Shown here: positions 7,506 to 15,801 of the stretch, piece after piece
Layout: each line of letters opens with the position of its first letter
Numbering within the stretch: the stretch's first letter is position 1
From: Bacteroidota bacterium
GTDB taxonomy: Bacteria > Bacteroidota > Bacteroidia > Flavobacteriales > Weeksellaceae
NCBI GenBank assembly: GCA_023457935.1
Contig: JAEXBA010000072.1
Coordinates: 1 to 24,055, forward strand
Direction of reading: 5' to 3'
DNA length: 24,055 nucleotides
Notes under the pieces: model-generated
Seen by the model: only the letters and a program-made list of their open reading frames with translations
The model's database searches: none
What the model was told of the DNA's origin: nothing
Translations under genes and position numbers: made by a program

Positions 7506-8342
7506 ATGAAATTCACGGTATTGGCAATCGCGGCATTTATTACACTGAGCGCCTGTCAGAAAGAAAAAACAGCAACATCCGATCATACAGTTGCAGAGGA
7601 AACCGCAGTTTCTGCGGAAAATATCAAAACGGAAGACGTTACATACGCCGTTAACGGAAAGAATTACAGATCTTTTGTGGCTTACGATGCGACAATGAGC
7701 TCGGTAAGACCTGTTGTAATGGTAATTCCGGAATGGTGGGGATTGAACGATTACGCCAAGAAACGCGCTGAAATGTTGGCCGAACTGGGATATTTTGCGA
7801 TAGCTGTAGATTATTACGGCGACGGAAAAGTAGTGGATAATCCAACCGATGCTGAAAACAATGCAAAACCTTTTTACCAGAATCCGGCAGATTCCAAAAC
7901 AGTTTTCGACGGTGCCAAAGCACAGCTTGCCAATTATCCGAATGCAGATTCCAAAAAAGTTGCGGTTATCGGCTATTGTTTCGGTGGAGCGCAGGCGCTG
8001 AATATGGCGCGTCAGGAAAGTGATCTGAAAGGCGCAGTTTCGTTTCACGGAAATCTTATGACCGGTGTGAAACCTCAGAACAACACTGTACCGATGCTGA
8101 TTGCAAACGGAGCGAACGATTCCTTTGTTCCTGCCGAGGAAATTGCTGCTTTCAAAAAAGAAATGGACTCAGCAAAAGTGAAGTATACTTTCATTGATTA
8201 TCCGAATTCGCTTCACGCATTTACCAATCCGGCTTCCACAGAAGTTGGCAAGAAATTCAATATGAAAATTGCTTACAATAAGGAAGCTGACGAGAAATCC
8301 TGGCAAGAAATGAAGACTTTTCTGGAAGGAATCTTCAGATAA
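7506..8342 (+). CDS. Dienelactone hydrolase family lipoprotein
   Basis: An alpha/beta hydrolase of the dienelactone hydrolase family, 278 residues, carrying a lipoprotein signal peptide (LSAC, Cys17). The family's unusual Cys nucleophile is seen in GYCFGG (Cys158), with Asp205 in NGANDSFVP and His237 in SLHAFT completing the triad. Glu76 in PEWWGL corresponds to the glutamate that gates the nucleophile in Pseudomonas DLH. Most characterised DLH enzymes are cytosolic, so envelope location is notable. The residues after Cys17 (QKEK) partly resemble the surface-export signal of Capnocytophaga lipoproteins. The natural substrate is unknown; a general esterase role is likely. It converges on the thioesterase gene with 27 bases between the stops. 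Confidence 0.88.
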   Translation: MKFTVLAIAAFITLSACQKEKTATSDHTVAEETAVSAENIKTEDVTYAVNGKNYRSFVAYDATMSSVRPVVMVIPEWWGLNDYAKKRAEMLAELGYFAIAVDYYGDGKVVDNPTDAENNAKPFYQNPADSKTVFDGAKAQLANYPNADSKKVAVIGYCFGGAQALNMARQESDLKGAVSFHGNLMTGVKPQNNTVPMLIANGANDSFVPAEEIAAFKKEMDSAKVKYTFIDYPNSLHAFTNPASTEVGKKFNMKIAYNKEADEKSWQEMKTFLEGIFR

Positions 8343-8369
8343 TTTTCGTCGGAAGTCAGCGGAACTGCT

Positions 8370-8795
8370 CTAGAGTGAATCATATTCGGAAAGTGAAGTC
8401 CGTACCCAGTCAGGAATTTCAATTGTAGTGCGCGTTTTCATATCAAACATAATCTGTGTGGTAGTGCCTGTTGCATGTACAATGGTTGCGCTGTTTTTTT
8501 CTGAAGTAATGGCATACTGCAGAACAAAACTCTTGGTTCCCAGACTGACGGTTTTTACGTGTACCAGTACGTTCTGAGCAGAAAGCAGCAGTTCCTTTTG
8601 CAGATCAACGTTGATATTGGCAATCAGAAACATGTCTTTATGCCAGTCCCAGTCCGGGCAGGCTTTCATCATAAAAACGCCTCTGGCCGTCTCGAAGTAC
8701 GTTACGAACACAGCATTGTTCACGTGGCCCAGCGCATCCATGTCGTTCCAGCGCATCTGTAGTGGAAGGCTGAATTTAAAACCGTTGAAACTCAT
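8370..8795 (-). CDS. Acyl-CoA thioesterase, 4HBT (hotdog) family
   Basis: A 141-residue single hotdog-fold protein related to YbgC and FadM thioesterases, which hydrolyse acyl-CoA or acyl-ACP in the cytoplasm. The signature RWNDMDALGHVNNAVFVTYFE segment around residues 15-34 contains the catalytic acidic residues (Asp18/Asp20) and the GHVNN turn. There is no signal peptide. The substrate cannot be told from sequence; short or hydroxylated acyl-CoAs are usual for the family. The ATG follows an AT-rich leader with TATTTTG and TTG elements near 8822-8856 on the minus strand that may form a promoter, though the -7 box is a base short of TAnnTTTG. Confidence 0.88.
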   Translation of the reverse strand: MSFNGFKFSLPLQMRWNDMDALGHVNNAVFVTYFETARGVFMMKACPDWDWHKDMFLIANINVDLQKELLLSAQNVLVHVKTVSLGTKSFVLQYAITSEKNSATIVHATGTTTQIMFDMKTRTTIEIPDWVRTSLSEYDSL

Positions 8796-8868
8796 TTTTT
8801 ATTTTTTAAACAATCGTTTGCAAAATACCAAAGTAACAGAGTTTCTGCAATAATTTCCTGCGTTTTTT

Positions 8869-8887
8869 TAGTATGTTTTCCGTACTA
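8869..8887. repeat. Short inverted repeat between two minus-strand genes
   Basis: TAGTATG (8869-8875) and CGTACTA (8881-8887) pair over 7 positions with one G-T wobble around a 5-base spacer. No T-run follows on either strand, so it does not look like a terminator. It could be an operator or chance. Confidence 0.3.
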
Positions 8888-8893
8888 CCGCAC

Positions 8894-8939
8894 AAAAAAA
8901 CAGTCTCCACTTTTTCCTTAACTGAAAATAGTGAAGACC
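8894..8939 (-). terminator. Intrinsic terminator after the PNPOx-like gene
   Basis: On the minus strand GGTCTTCAC (8939-8931) pairs with GTGGAGACT (8910-8902), including one G-T pair, and is followed by seven T. It begins 47 bases after the stop of the upstream minus-strand gene. Confidence 0.65.
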
Positions 8940-8985
8940 GTTGACTTTTTGATTTCTGATTCAGCGTTAATGCCGAGGAAAGTTT

Positions 8986-9495
8986 CTAAACGGAAAGGTT
9001 TCCTTCAACGCCGTCGCTGTTGTCCGTTGTTTTTCCCGTAACAGCCGACGCGAGGAATGATAACATTGAAATGAATTTTCCCGCTTTGGTATCCCAATAG
9101 TACGTATCATCCGGCGTAACGCGAATTATGGAAACCTTCGGATCTTCTTTTCCGTTTTCAAACCATGCTTTGGCCACTGGCGACCATTTTTCTTCAATAG
9201 TATTGTGATCACGGTAGATGAACGCTTTTCCGAAAACAGAAAGATATTCTGCACTTCCGTTGTTCATAAAATAAAGCTGAACACGGTTGTCATCTGCAAT
9301 TTCAAAGTTTTTGTTGCTGTCGGCACTGCTGATAAACCAAAGATTTCCTTCTGAATCGCATTCCTGAATGGTCATTGGGCGTGCGTTGTTGGGAAGAGTG
9401 GTAAGTTCAGTACAGAACATGCATATTCTTGCGCTTTCGGAAAGTTCTTTAAGTTTCTTTATGGCGTCCTGACGGGTAAGATTTTCTGTTGACAT
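8986..9495 (-). CDS. Pyridoxamine 5'-phosphate oxidase-fold protein (general stress protein 26-like)
   Basis: A 169-residue split-barrel flavin-binding-type protein of the pyridoxamine phosphate oxidase superfamily, closest in layout to general stress protein 26. The barrel spans about residues 10-150, with strands around MFCTELTTLPNNARPMT, GNLWFISSADSNK and RVQLYFMNN. Members bind FMN or FAD and most have no known reaction; true PdxH catalytic features are not claimed. The C-terminal 20 residues are a Gly/Asp/Thr-rich tail. It has a clear own promoter and terminator, so it is a single-gene unit. A role in oxidative or general stress is inferred from the family only. Confidence 0.82.
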   Translation of the reverse strand: MSTENLTRQDAIKKLKELSESARICMFCTELTTLPNNARPMTIQECDSEGNLWFISSADSNKNFEIADDNRVQLYFMNNGSAEYLSVFGKAFIYRDHNTIEEKWSPVAKAWFENGKEDPKVSIIRVTPDDTYYWDTKAGKFISMLSFLASAVTGKTTDNSDGVEGNLSV

Positions 9496-9523
9496 AGTAT
9501 AATATTTTGTGATTTGATTTTCT

Positions 9524-9552
9524 CAAAGATACCAATAGACCAGCCGGTTCAA
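9524..9552 (-). promoter_or_regulatory. Promoter of the PNPOx-like gene (TTG-N18-TAnnTTTG)
   Basis: On the minus strand TTG (9552-9550) and TATCTTTG (9531-9524) are 18 bases apart, an exact fit to the Flavobacterium promoter layout. The -7 box ends 28 bases before the ATG. Confidence 0.75.
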
Positions 9553-9651
9553 TTTATACGTTTTGTATGAATGCTTACACAATTTTTCCTCCTTGAATTT
9601 ATTCTGAAAACACTCGCAGAAATGATATAATCTGAAGCATTTTTAATCTGT

Positions 9652-9659
9652 TAGTTTTG
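9652..9659 (+). promoter_or_regulatory. TAnnTTTG -7 box for the lipocalin gene
   Basis: TAGTTTTG is a perfect TAnnTTTG match ending 15 bases before the ATG at 9675. It overlaps a possible TTG start at 9657, which rules that codon out as the likely start. No -33 TTG is at the usual spacing. Confidence 0.6.
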
Positions 9660-9674
9660 TTAAAAATCAGAAAA

Positions 9675-10211
9675 ATGAACTATAAAAAATTAATTCTTCC
9701 TTTGTCTGCTGCAGCAGCGGCGTTTCTGCTTTATCAGTCGCGATCAGTTTCAATACCAAAAGGAGCTGTTGCAGTGAAAAATTTTGATACCGAAAAGTAT
9801 CTGGGAAAATGGTATGAAATTGCGCGTTTCGACTTCCGTTTTGAGAAGAATATGAACAATGTAACGGCAAACTATTCTAAGAATCCGAACGGAACAATTA
9901 AAGTGTACAACCGCGGCTACAATTATGTAAAGAAACAGTGGAAGCAGAGTGTGGGTGAAGCGCGTTTCGTTAACGAGCCGACTGAAGCCAGATTAAAAGT
10001 TTCTTTTTTCAAACCAATCTGGGCCGGTTATAATGTAATTGATCTTGTTGATTATCAATACGCGCTGGTTGCCGGAAATTCCACAGAATATTTATGGATT
10101 TTATCGCGTGAAACAACCATTCCGGAAGAAATAAAGCAACGTTTTCTCGAAAAGGCAGAATCGCTTCATTTTCCGGTTGAAAACCTCGTTTGGGTGGAAC
10201 ATAATGAGTAA
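9675..10211 (+). CDS. Lipocalin family protein (Blc-like)
   Basis: A 178-residue lipocalin, an eight-stranded barrel that binds lipids or small hydrophobic molecules. Motif 1 is seen as LGKWYEIARFDFRFEK from residue 43, motif 2 as VDYQYALVAGNS and motif 3 as WILSRETTIPEE. This is the bacterial Blc pattern. Residues 7-21 form a hydrophobic N-terminal segment, which is either a signal peptide or an anchor. E. coli Blc is a lipoprotein, but there is no lipobox cysteine here, so this protein is either free in the periplasm or held by its uncleaved N terminus. The start was moved from an upstream TTG because a promoter box covers that codon. The cinA gene follows after 54 bases. Confidence 0.88.
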   Translation: MNYKKLILPLSAAAAAFLLYQSRSVSIPKGAVAVKNFDTEKYLGKWYEIARFDFRFEKNMNNVTANYSKNPNGTIKVYNRGYNYVKKQWKQSVGEARFVNEPTEARLKVSFFKPIWAGYNVIDLVDYQYALVAGNSTEYLWILSRETTIPEEIKQRFLEKAESLHFPVENLVWVEHNE

Positions 10212-10265
10212 AATGAATCGGGATTGTTGTAACTTTCACACTTTAATTTTCAACTGTCCATCTTT

Positions 10266-11522
10266 ATGAATGTAGCTCTGATTACCATCGGCGATGAAGT
10301 TCTTTCGGGAACAACGGTAGATACCAATTCCAATTTTATTGCTTCCGAACTCAAAAATATTGGTGTAAAAGTACGGCAGATTTTTACAGTTGCTGATGAA
10401 GTGGAAACTATTAAAACTGCGCTGTCAAAAGCTTTTGAAATTGCTGATCTTGTGATTACAACGGGCGGTTTGGGCCCAACGAAAGATGATAAGACGAAGA
10501 AAGCTTTCTGCGATTTTTTTGAAGATGAAATTACTTTGGATGATGAAACCTTCAGACATCTCGAAAAACTGCTGGTTCAGCGCAGAAGAGAACATCTTTT
10601 GGAAATCAACCGTCCGCAGGCTGAAATTCCTTCAACCGCAAAGGTTTTTCAGAACTGTAACGGAACGGCGCCAAGTCTGCTGATGGAAAAGAACGGAAAA
10701 ACCGCAATTTGTCTTCCCGGAGTTCCATACGAAGTAAAACCTTTGATTAAAGACCAGATTATTCCTTATTTAAAGGAAAAATTTAAAGCTTATTTCCTGA
10801 TTTCCAGGTTCGTATCTGTAGTTAATTATCCTGAAGCTCAGCTTTCCGAAGATCTTGAAGACTGGGAACTTTCACTGCCTGAAAATATTGATCTTTCGTA
10901 TCTGCCGGTTGCCAACCGCGTAAAACTCAAACTTACGGCTACGGGAACTGATGAAAAAGCGCTTAACGAGCAACTGGACAATGAAATATCCAAGCTTCGC
11001 CATCTGATATCCGATTTTATTATTGCCGAAAAAGGCGACAAAATTGAAGAAATTCTCCATGATATTCTGATGAAGAGAACACTTTCGGTTTCCACTGCGG
11101 AAAGCTGTACCGGTGGTGAACTCTCGCATCTGATTACTTCTGTTCCGGGCAGTTCCGGATGTTTTCTTGGCGGAATTGTGGCCTATGATTACCGTAAGAA
11201 AATTGAGATTCTGGGCGTTTCCGAAAAAACCATTGAAGAAAAAACGGTAGTTTCCGAAGAAGTTGCCCGGGAAATGAGTTTGGGCTGCCAGAATTTATTC
11301 AGAACCGACATTGCTCTTTCCACAACCGGTGTTGCCGGTCCTAAGACGGATGAATTCAACAATGAAGTGGGACTGGTGTATTATTCCATTCGCGTGAAGG
11401 ATTTTGAAAAAACATTCAAGCTTTTTCTTCCGCATCTCGAGCGTAAAGATTTCATGAATTATGTTTCTATGAAGGTTCTGCAGGATTTAATTGTTATTTT
11501 GGTTTCCGGAGATGCCGTGTAA
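10266..11522 (+). CDS. cinA: CinA family protein (competence/damage-inducible; NMN amidohydrolase)
   Basis: A 418-residue two-domain CinA protein. Residues 1-165 are the MoCF (molybdopterin-binding-like) domain, with TTGGLGPTKDD at 65-75. In characterised CinA proteins this domain is an ADP-ribose pyrophosphatase. Residues about 258-415 are the CinA amidohydrolase domain, with AESCTGG at 278-284 and TTGVAGP at 353-359, which deamidates nicotinamide mononucleotide to NaMN in NAD recycling. Both domains look intact. The name reflects induction with recA in Streptococcus; recA is not adjacent here. It is followed after 20 bases by the DUF2238 gene, probably in one transcript. Confidence 0.92.
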   Translation: MNVALITIGDEVLSGTTVDTNSNFIASELKNIGVKVRQIFTVADEVETIKTALSKAFEIADLVITTGGLGPTKDDKTKKAFCDFFEDEITLDDETFRHLEKLLVQRRREHLLEINRPQAEIPSTAKVFQNCNGTAPSLLMEKNGKTAICLPGVPYEVKPLIKDQIIPYLKEKFKAYFLISRFVSVVNYPEAQLSEDLEDWELSLPENIDLSYLPVANRVKLKLTATGTDEKALNEQLDNEISKLRHLISDFIIAEKGDKIEEILHDILMKRTLSVSTAESCTGGELSHLITSVPGSSGCFLGGIVAYDYRKKIEILGVSEKTIEEKTVVSEEVAREMSLGCQNLFRTDIALSTTGVAGPKTDEFNNEVGLVYYSIRVKDFEKTFKLFLPHLERKDFMNYVSMKVLQDLIVILVSGDAV

Positions 11523-11542
11523 ATCGTAAAACATCAAACCGA

Positions 11543-12139
11543 ATGAAACTGAAATATATTCTCCTGATTTTCACATTGATTGCTGCTGTTTTTTCATACA
11601 TCGGCGCAGCAGAACCGTTCACATGGTGGCTTGAAGCGCTTACTGTTTTCCTGGGAATTCTCGTTTTGGCGGTTTTCAGGAAATTTGAGTTTACCAATTT
11701 TGTTTACAGTATTATTTTCATTCACTTTCTGATTTTACTTTTGGGCGCGCATTACACGTATGCAAAAGTTCCGGGCTTTGAATGGATGAACGGAATTTTC
11801 GGCGGCGAAAGAAACAACTACGACAAAATCGGGCATTTTATTCAGGGATTTTTGCCGGCTCTGATTGCACGGGAAATTCTGGTTAGCAAAAAAATCATCA
11901 ACGGCAAAGTCTGGTTATTTTTCATCGTAATCTGTATTGTTCTGGCAATTTCTGCTTTTTATGAACTGATTGAATGGTGGGTTTCCTTACTTTCGGGTGA
12001 ATCCGGAGATAGTTTTCTTGGAACTCAGGGCTATATCTGGGACACGCAGACCGACATTTTCATGGCTTTAGTCGGTGGTTTGGTCGCACTGATTTTCTTC
12101 TCGAAAATTCATGACCGTTTAATCATTCAAAAAAAATAA
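11543..12139 (+). CDS. DUF2238 (YjdF-like) integral membrane protein
   Basis: A 198-residue inner-membrane protein of unknown function. About six membrane helices are visible (near 4-22, 27-45, 51-69, 98-114, 123-142 and 173-189). The family's conserved pattern is present: KIGHFIQGFLPA in the middle, FYELIEWWV in helix 5, and a loop GTQGYIWDTQTD leading into the last helix. The conserved acidic and aromatic residues clustered near the membrane face suggest a transport, channel or enzyme role, but no reaction is known. The 20-base gap to cinA suggests co-transcription; no functional link is apparent. Confidence 0.85.
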   Translation: MKLKYILLIFTLIAAVFSYIGAAEPFTWWLEALTVFLGILVLAVFRKFEFTNFVYSIIFIHFLILLLGAHYTYAKVPGFEWMNGIFGGERNNYDKIGHFIQGFLPALIAREILVSKKIINGKVWLFFIVICIVLAISAFYELIEWWVSLLSGESGDSFLGTQGYIWDTQTDIFMALVGGLVALIFFSKIHDRLIIQKK

Positions 12140-12200
12140 CAGTTAGGTCGCAGCATCCGCAACTGATCTCCTTCTGCTCCTCAATTTAGGGATAATTCAT

Positions 12201-12208
12201 TATCTTTA
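12201..12208 (+). promoter_or_regulatory. TATCTTTA(C) variant -7 box for the M13 peptidase
   Basis: TATCTTTA followed by C is a one-base variant of TAnnTTTG, ending 19 bases before the ATG. Confidence 0.4.
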
Positions 12209-12227
12209 CGAAAATCTAAATTTATCA

Positions 12228-14309
12228 ATGAAAAAAATTACAATAAGCGTTTTAGCATTCTCTGGAATTGTATTTCTTAATTCATGTTCAACAACAAAAA
12301 CAACAACGGCTTCAACAGAACCAACCACTGTGACTGAAGTAACACAAACTCCGGAAAACGGACTTCAGCTTGAGCACATGGACAAATCTGTGCGTCCGCA
12401 GGATGATTTCTTCACTTTTGTGAACGGAAACTGGATGAAAACTACAGAAATTCCTTCCGACAAAACTAGATGGGGTTCTTTCGACAAACTTCGTGAAGAT
12501 ACCGACAAATCCTCTCTGGAAATCATGAACAAGCTTCTGACTGACGATTTTGCACAGGGAACAGAAGGACAGAAAATCCAGGGACTGTACGGAACTTTTC
12601 TGGACTGGGACAAAAGAAATGCTGAAGGACTGAACCCGATAAAAGCCGATCTTGCAAAAATTGACGCCATTAAAAATATGGCCGATTTTCAGAACTACAT
12701 CAACGAGGCCACGGAAATAGGTGAAAACCCATTTTACACTTGGTATTCCTATGCAGATATGAAAAACTCTGTAATGAATGCCGTTTATCTGGGCGGTCCG
12801 CGCCTTGGTCTGGGCAAAGACTACTATCAGAAAAAGAACGACGCCAACACCAAAACTTTAGCGGAATACAAAAACTTCGCTTCTAAACTGTATTCAAAAT
12901 TAGGTTATAAAAATGCAGACCAAACCGCACAGAAACTGGTTGATTTTGAAAATAAACTCGCCAATCTTCTGCTGACGAATGAACAGGGAAGAGACGCTAA
13001 TCTTCGTTACAATCCGAAAACCATTGCGGAACTGAAACCATTGGTAAAGAATATAAACCTTCCGAATTATCTTACGTCTGTAGGTGTTGATACGGACCGT
13101 GTAATTCTTGGCGAACTGAAGTATTACCAGAATATGGATTCTTTCATCAATGCGAAAAATTTACCGTTGCTGAAAGATTATATGAAATTTCATCTTCTTC
13201 GGGGAAACATGACGAGTCTTAATAAGGAAATGGATGATATGAGTTTCGATTTCTACTCTAAATACCTTCAGGGGCAGAAAGAGCAGCGTTCCATGGACAA
13301 GCGCGGACTTACGATGATTAACGGCGTTTTGGGTGAAGCATTTGGGAAACTGTATGTAGACAAATACTTCCCGGCAGAAGCAAAAGCGCAGATGGAAACG
13401 TATATTTCTTACCTGAAACAGGCATTTGCGAAACGAATTGACGGTCTGGACTGGATGTCACCGGAAACGAAAGTGAAAGCTCAGGACAAACTTTCTAAAT
13501 TCACGGTAAAAATCGCGTATCCGGACAAGTGGAAAGATTATTCGAAACTGCAGATGACTTCTCCGAAAGACGGCGGAACGCTCTACGCCAATCTTCAGAA
13601 CGTTACGAAATGGCAGTATCAGCGCAACTTGGATAAAATCGGGAAACCGGTTGATAAAACCGAATGGGGAATGAGCCCGCAAACGGTAAATGCCTATTAC
13701 AACTCATCCAATAACGAAATCGTTTTCCCTGCAGCAATTCTGCAGCCGCCTTTCTTCAACTTCAAAGCAGATCCTGCTGTTAATTTCGGTGGAATTGGCG
13801 CTGTAATCGGTCACGAAATTTCGCACGGTTTTGATGACGGCGGTTCCAGATTTGACGGAGATGGAAACCTTAAAAACTGGTGGACAGATTCCGACCGCAA
13901 AAACTTTGATACGAAAGTTGACCAGCTTGCCGCGCAGTTCGATAAATACGAGCCGGTGAAAGGAAGTTTTGTGAACGGTAAGTATACTTCTGGCGAAAAT
14001 ATCGGCGATTTGGGTGGCGTTGCGGTTGCTTATGAAGCGTTGCAGATGTATCTGAAAGACAACGGAAATCCCGGACTCATCAGTGGTTATACCCAGGATC
14101 AGAGATTCTTCATGAGTTGGGCCACGGTTTGGAGAAGCAAGGCAACCGATGCGTACACTGTGAATCAGGTGAAAACAGATCCGCATTCACCGGGATATTA
14201 CCGTGCATTTGCTCCGCTGCTGAATATTGATGCATTCCATACGGCATTTGATATCAAGCCGGGCGATAAACTGTACAAAGCTCCGGAAGACAGAATAAGA
14301 ATATGGTAA
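12228..14309 (+). CDS. M13 family metallopeptidase lipoprotein (PepO/neprilysin-like)
   Basis: A 693-residue zinc endopeptidase of family M13. It has a lipoprotein signal peptide (FLNSC, Cys20) followed by a Thr/Ser-rich linker to about residue 45. The N-terminal M13 domain begins VRPQDDFFTFVNGNWM. The substrate motif NAYY and the zinc site HEISH at 529-533 are present, with the third ligand Glu590 in ENIGDLGG and Asp594 completing the ExxxD motif. Spacing agrees with neprilysin. Eukaryotic members are type II membrane proteins; lipid anchoring replaces that here. It probably degrades peptides in the periplasm or at the cell surface. It is a single-gene unit with its own promoter-like box and a terminator. 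Confidence 0.94.
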   Translation: MKKITISVLAFSGIVFLNSCSTTKTTTASTEPTTVTEVTQTPENGLQLEHMDKSVRPQDDFFTFVNGNWMKTTEIPSDKTRWGSFDKLREDTDKSSLEIMNKLLTDDFAQGTEGQKIQGLYGTFLDWDKRNAEGLNPIKADLAKIDAIKNMADFQNYINEATEIGENPFYTWYSYADMKNSVMNAVYLGGPRLGLGKDYYQKKNDANTKTLAEYKNFASKLYSKLGYKNADQTAQKLVDFENKLANLLLTNEQGRDANLRYNPKTIAELKPLVKNINLPNYLTSVGVDTDRVILGELKYYQNMDSFINAKNLPLLKDYMKFHLLRGNMTSLNKEMDDMSFDFYSKYLQGQKEQRSMDKRGLTMINGVLGEAFGKLYVDKYFPAEAKAQMETYISYLKQAFAKRIDGLDWMSPETKVKAQDKLSKFTVKIAYPDKWKDYSKLQMTSPKDGGTLYANLQNVTKWQYQRNLDKIGKPVDKTEWGMSPQTVNAYYNSSNNEIVFPAAILQPPFFNFKADPAVNFGGIGAVIGHEISHGFDDGGSRFDGDGNLKNWWTDSDRKNFDTKVDQLAAQFDKYEPVKGSFVNGKYTSGENIGDLGGVAVAYEALQMYLKDNGNPGLISGYTQDQRFFMSWATVWRSKATDAYTVNQVKTDPHSPGYYRAFAPLLNIDAFHTAFDIKPGDKLYKAPEDRIRIW

Positions 14310-14317
14310 TAATAAAG

Positions 14318-14347
14318 AATCACTCAAATTTTTGGGTGATTTTTTTC
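14318..14347 (+). terminator. Intrinsic terminator after the M13 peptidase
   Basis: AATCACTC (14318-14325) pairs with GGGTGATT (14334-14341), with one G-T pair, and runs into a T tract. It lies 8 bases after the stop. Confidence 0.75.
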
Positions 14348-14373
14348 TGAAGATTGGTTTAATTTAGAAAAAG

Positions 14374-14895
14374 TTACTGAAAATTGTATCTCAGAAAAAG
14401 GTTCGGTGAACGGTTTTCAGCGTTTTTACTGTACATCGCGCTTAAATCAATTCCAAAATTGATATTGTTGTCAGGGAGGAAATTAAAGCGTAATTTTATT
14501 GGGAAGCTTAAATTGCGAATGTTGATGTCTGCTGCGGCCTCAAAACCTTTGGTTTGATCATTGATGTTTAGATAACCAATTCCCACATAAGGCCGGAAGT
14601 CCATCCATTTCGTAATGTTGATTTTTCTGCCGTAAAGCAAATTCAATTCCTGAATCTTAAAATCTGATGATGCAATGATCTCCAGTTCCTGTCCATAACT
14701 GTAAGAAAGCAAAAAAAGATTCCTGTTTCTTTCCATTTCAGCAGCAAGAGACAAAATGGGTGCCTCAAAACCACGCTGGTAGCTATCTTTTTCAAATTCA
14801 CCGAAAGAATAACCTACGCTTCCGGAAATACTGTAATTATACTGAAGCTGAGAAAAAAATACTCCGGGAATCATTAAAAAGAATAATTTTTTCAT
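14374..14895 (-). CDS. Small outer-membrane beta-barrel-like hypothetical protein
   Basis: A 173-residue secreted protein with a signal peptide ending near residue 15 (GVFFS). The rest alternates short aromatic/hydrophobic strands with turns, such as YNYSISGSVGYSFGEF and FRPYVGIGYLNIND, and ends in LFLRYNFQ. This is typical of an 8-stranded outer-membrane barrel, although the last residue is Gln after the aromatic. No function can be assigned. Its second half resembles that of the barrel protein at 22628-23173, including GIGY/GVGF, SFPIKLRFNF/SVPLRLNIVM and a matching C-terminal strand, so the two are probably paralogues. It is divergent from the alpha/beta hydrolase. Confidence 0.75.
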   Translation of the reverse strand: MKKLFFLMIPGVFFSQLQYNYSISGSVGYSFGEFEKDSYQRGFEAPILSLAAEMERNRNLFLLSYSYGQELEIIASSDFKIQELNLLYGRKINITKWMDFRPYVGIGYLNINDQTKGFEAAADINIRNLSFPIKLRFNFLPDNNINFGIDLSAMYSKNAENRSPNLFLRYNFQ

Positions 14896-14900
14896 AATTT

Positions 14901-14908
14901 CAAATGTA
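14901..14908 (-). promoter_or_regulatory. TAnnTTTG -7 box very close to the barrel gene start
   Basis: On the minus strand TACATTTG ends only 5 bases before the ATG at 14895. A transcript from it would have almost no leader. No -33 TTG is at the usual spacing. Confidence 0.45.
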
Positions 14909-14937
14909 CATTAAATTTATAATTTAAAACTGATTCA

Positions 14938-15780
14938 ATGAAAATAGAAATCAACAGAAATATTAAAATTGAAAACCCGGAAACGAAAACCTTTCTCGCA
15001 GATGCTTTTTACAATGATATTCACGAGAAGATTCCGCTGGTCATTTTTGCGCACGGTTACAAAGGATACAAAGATTGGGGTGCGTGGGATTTGATGGCGA
15101 TGGAATTTGCCAAAGCCGGATATTATTTTGTGAAATTCAATTTCTCGCACAACGGAACTACGCTGGAAAATCCTTCTGAATTTGGCGATCTGAAAGCATT
15201 CGGACACAATAATTTCACGAAAGAAATGTCGGATTACGATACGGTTATTAATTATTTTATTGAAAAACCTGAAGTTGATCCGGAAAAAATTGCAATCGTC
15301 GGTCACAGTCGCGGCGGCGGAATTTCCATCATCAAAGCGTATGAAGATGAGCGTGTAAAAGCATTGGTTACTTTGGCCGGAGTGAGTCATTTCGGTTACC
15401 GTTTTCCTTCCGGAGAACGTTTGGAAAATTGGGAAAATGAAGGAGTAATGTTTTCCGAAAACGGCAGAACAAAACAGCAGATGCCGCATTATTTCCAGTT
15501 TTTTGAGGATTATAAAAACAACGAAGAACGTTTCAATATTCAGTATGCTGCGCAACATCTGGAAAAACCTTATCTGATTGTTTCTGCCGGAAAAGATGAA
15601 TCCGTAAAACCGCAGGAAGGTGAACTGCTGCACGAATGGTCAAAAACCTCACAATTGGAATATCTCGAAAATGCAACACACACTTTCGGCGCAAAAGAAC
15701 CGTGGGAAGACCGTTTTATGCCGAATGATCTTGATACGGCGACGGAATTAATGATAGAATTTTTTAATCAAAAACTGTAA
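14938..15780 (+). CDS. Alpha/beta hydrolase (dienelactone hydrolase/BAAT-like)
   Basis: A 280-residue cytoplasmic serine hydrolase. The oxyanion region is FAHGYKGYKDWG at 37-48, the nucleophile elbow is GHSRGGG with Ser124, Asp220 lies in SAGKDESV and His248 in NATHTFGA. The full triad is therefore visible. There is no signal peptide or lipobox. The layout fits the broad group of esterases and acyltransferase-like hydrolases used in detoxification, and the substrate is not predictable. Only 42 bases separate it from the divergent barrel gene, so their control regions are shared. The terC gene follows after 46 bases but has its own promoter-like box. Confidence 0.87.
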   Translation: MKIEINRNIKIENPETKTFLADAFYNDIHEKIPLVIFAHGYKGYKDWGAWDLMAMEFAKAGYYFVKFNFSHNGTTLENPSEFGDLKAFGHNNFTKEMSDYDTVINYFIEKPEVDPEKIAIVGHSRGGGISIIKAYEDERVKALVTLAGVSHFGYRFPSGERLENWENEGVMFSENGRTKQQMPHYFQFFEDYKNNEERFNIQYAAQHLEKPYLIVSAGKDESVKPQEGELLHEWSKTSQLEYLENATHTFGAKEPWEDRFMPNDLDTATELMIEFFNQKL

Positions 15781-15801
15781 ACTCAATTATCGCTTTAATT
15801 G

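Noticed and set aside
7296..8048. A 250-codon open frame on the minus strand
   Set aside because: It lies opposite lipA and the dienelactone hydrolase gene, both of which have clear catalytic motifs. Its product is rich in Cys, Phe, Arg and Ile with no recognisable domain.
13704..14186. A 160-codon open frame on the minus strand inside the M13 peptidase gene
   Set aside because: It covers the opposite strand of the zinc site of the M13 enzyme and has no plausible domain.
14935..15633. A 232-codon open frame on the minus strand
   Set aside because: It is antisense to the alpha/beta hydrolase, whose full catalytic triad is visible. Its product is Phe/Ile/Arg-rich, as expected of a shadow frame.
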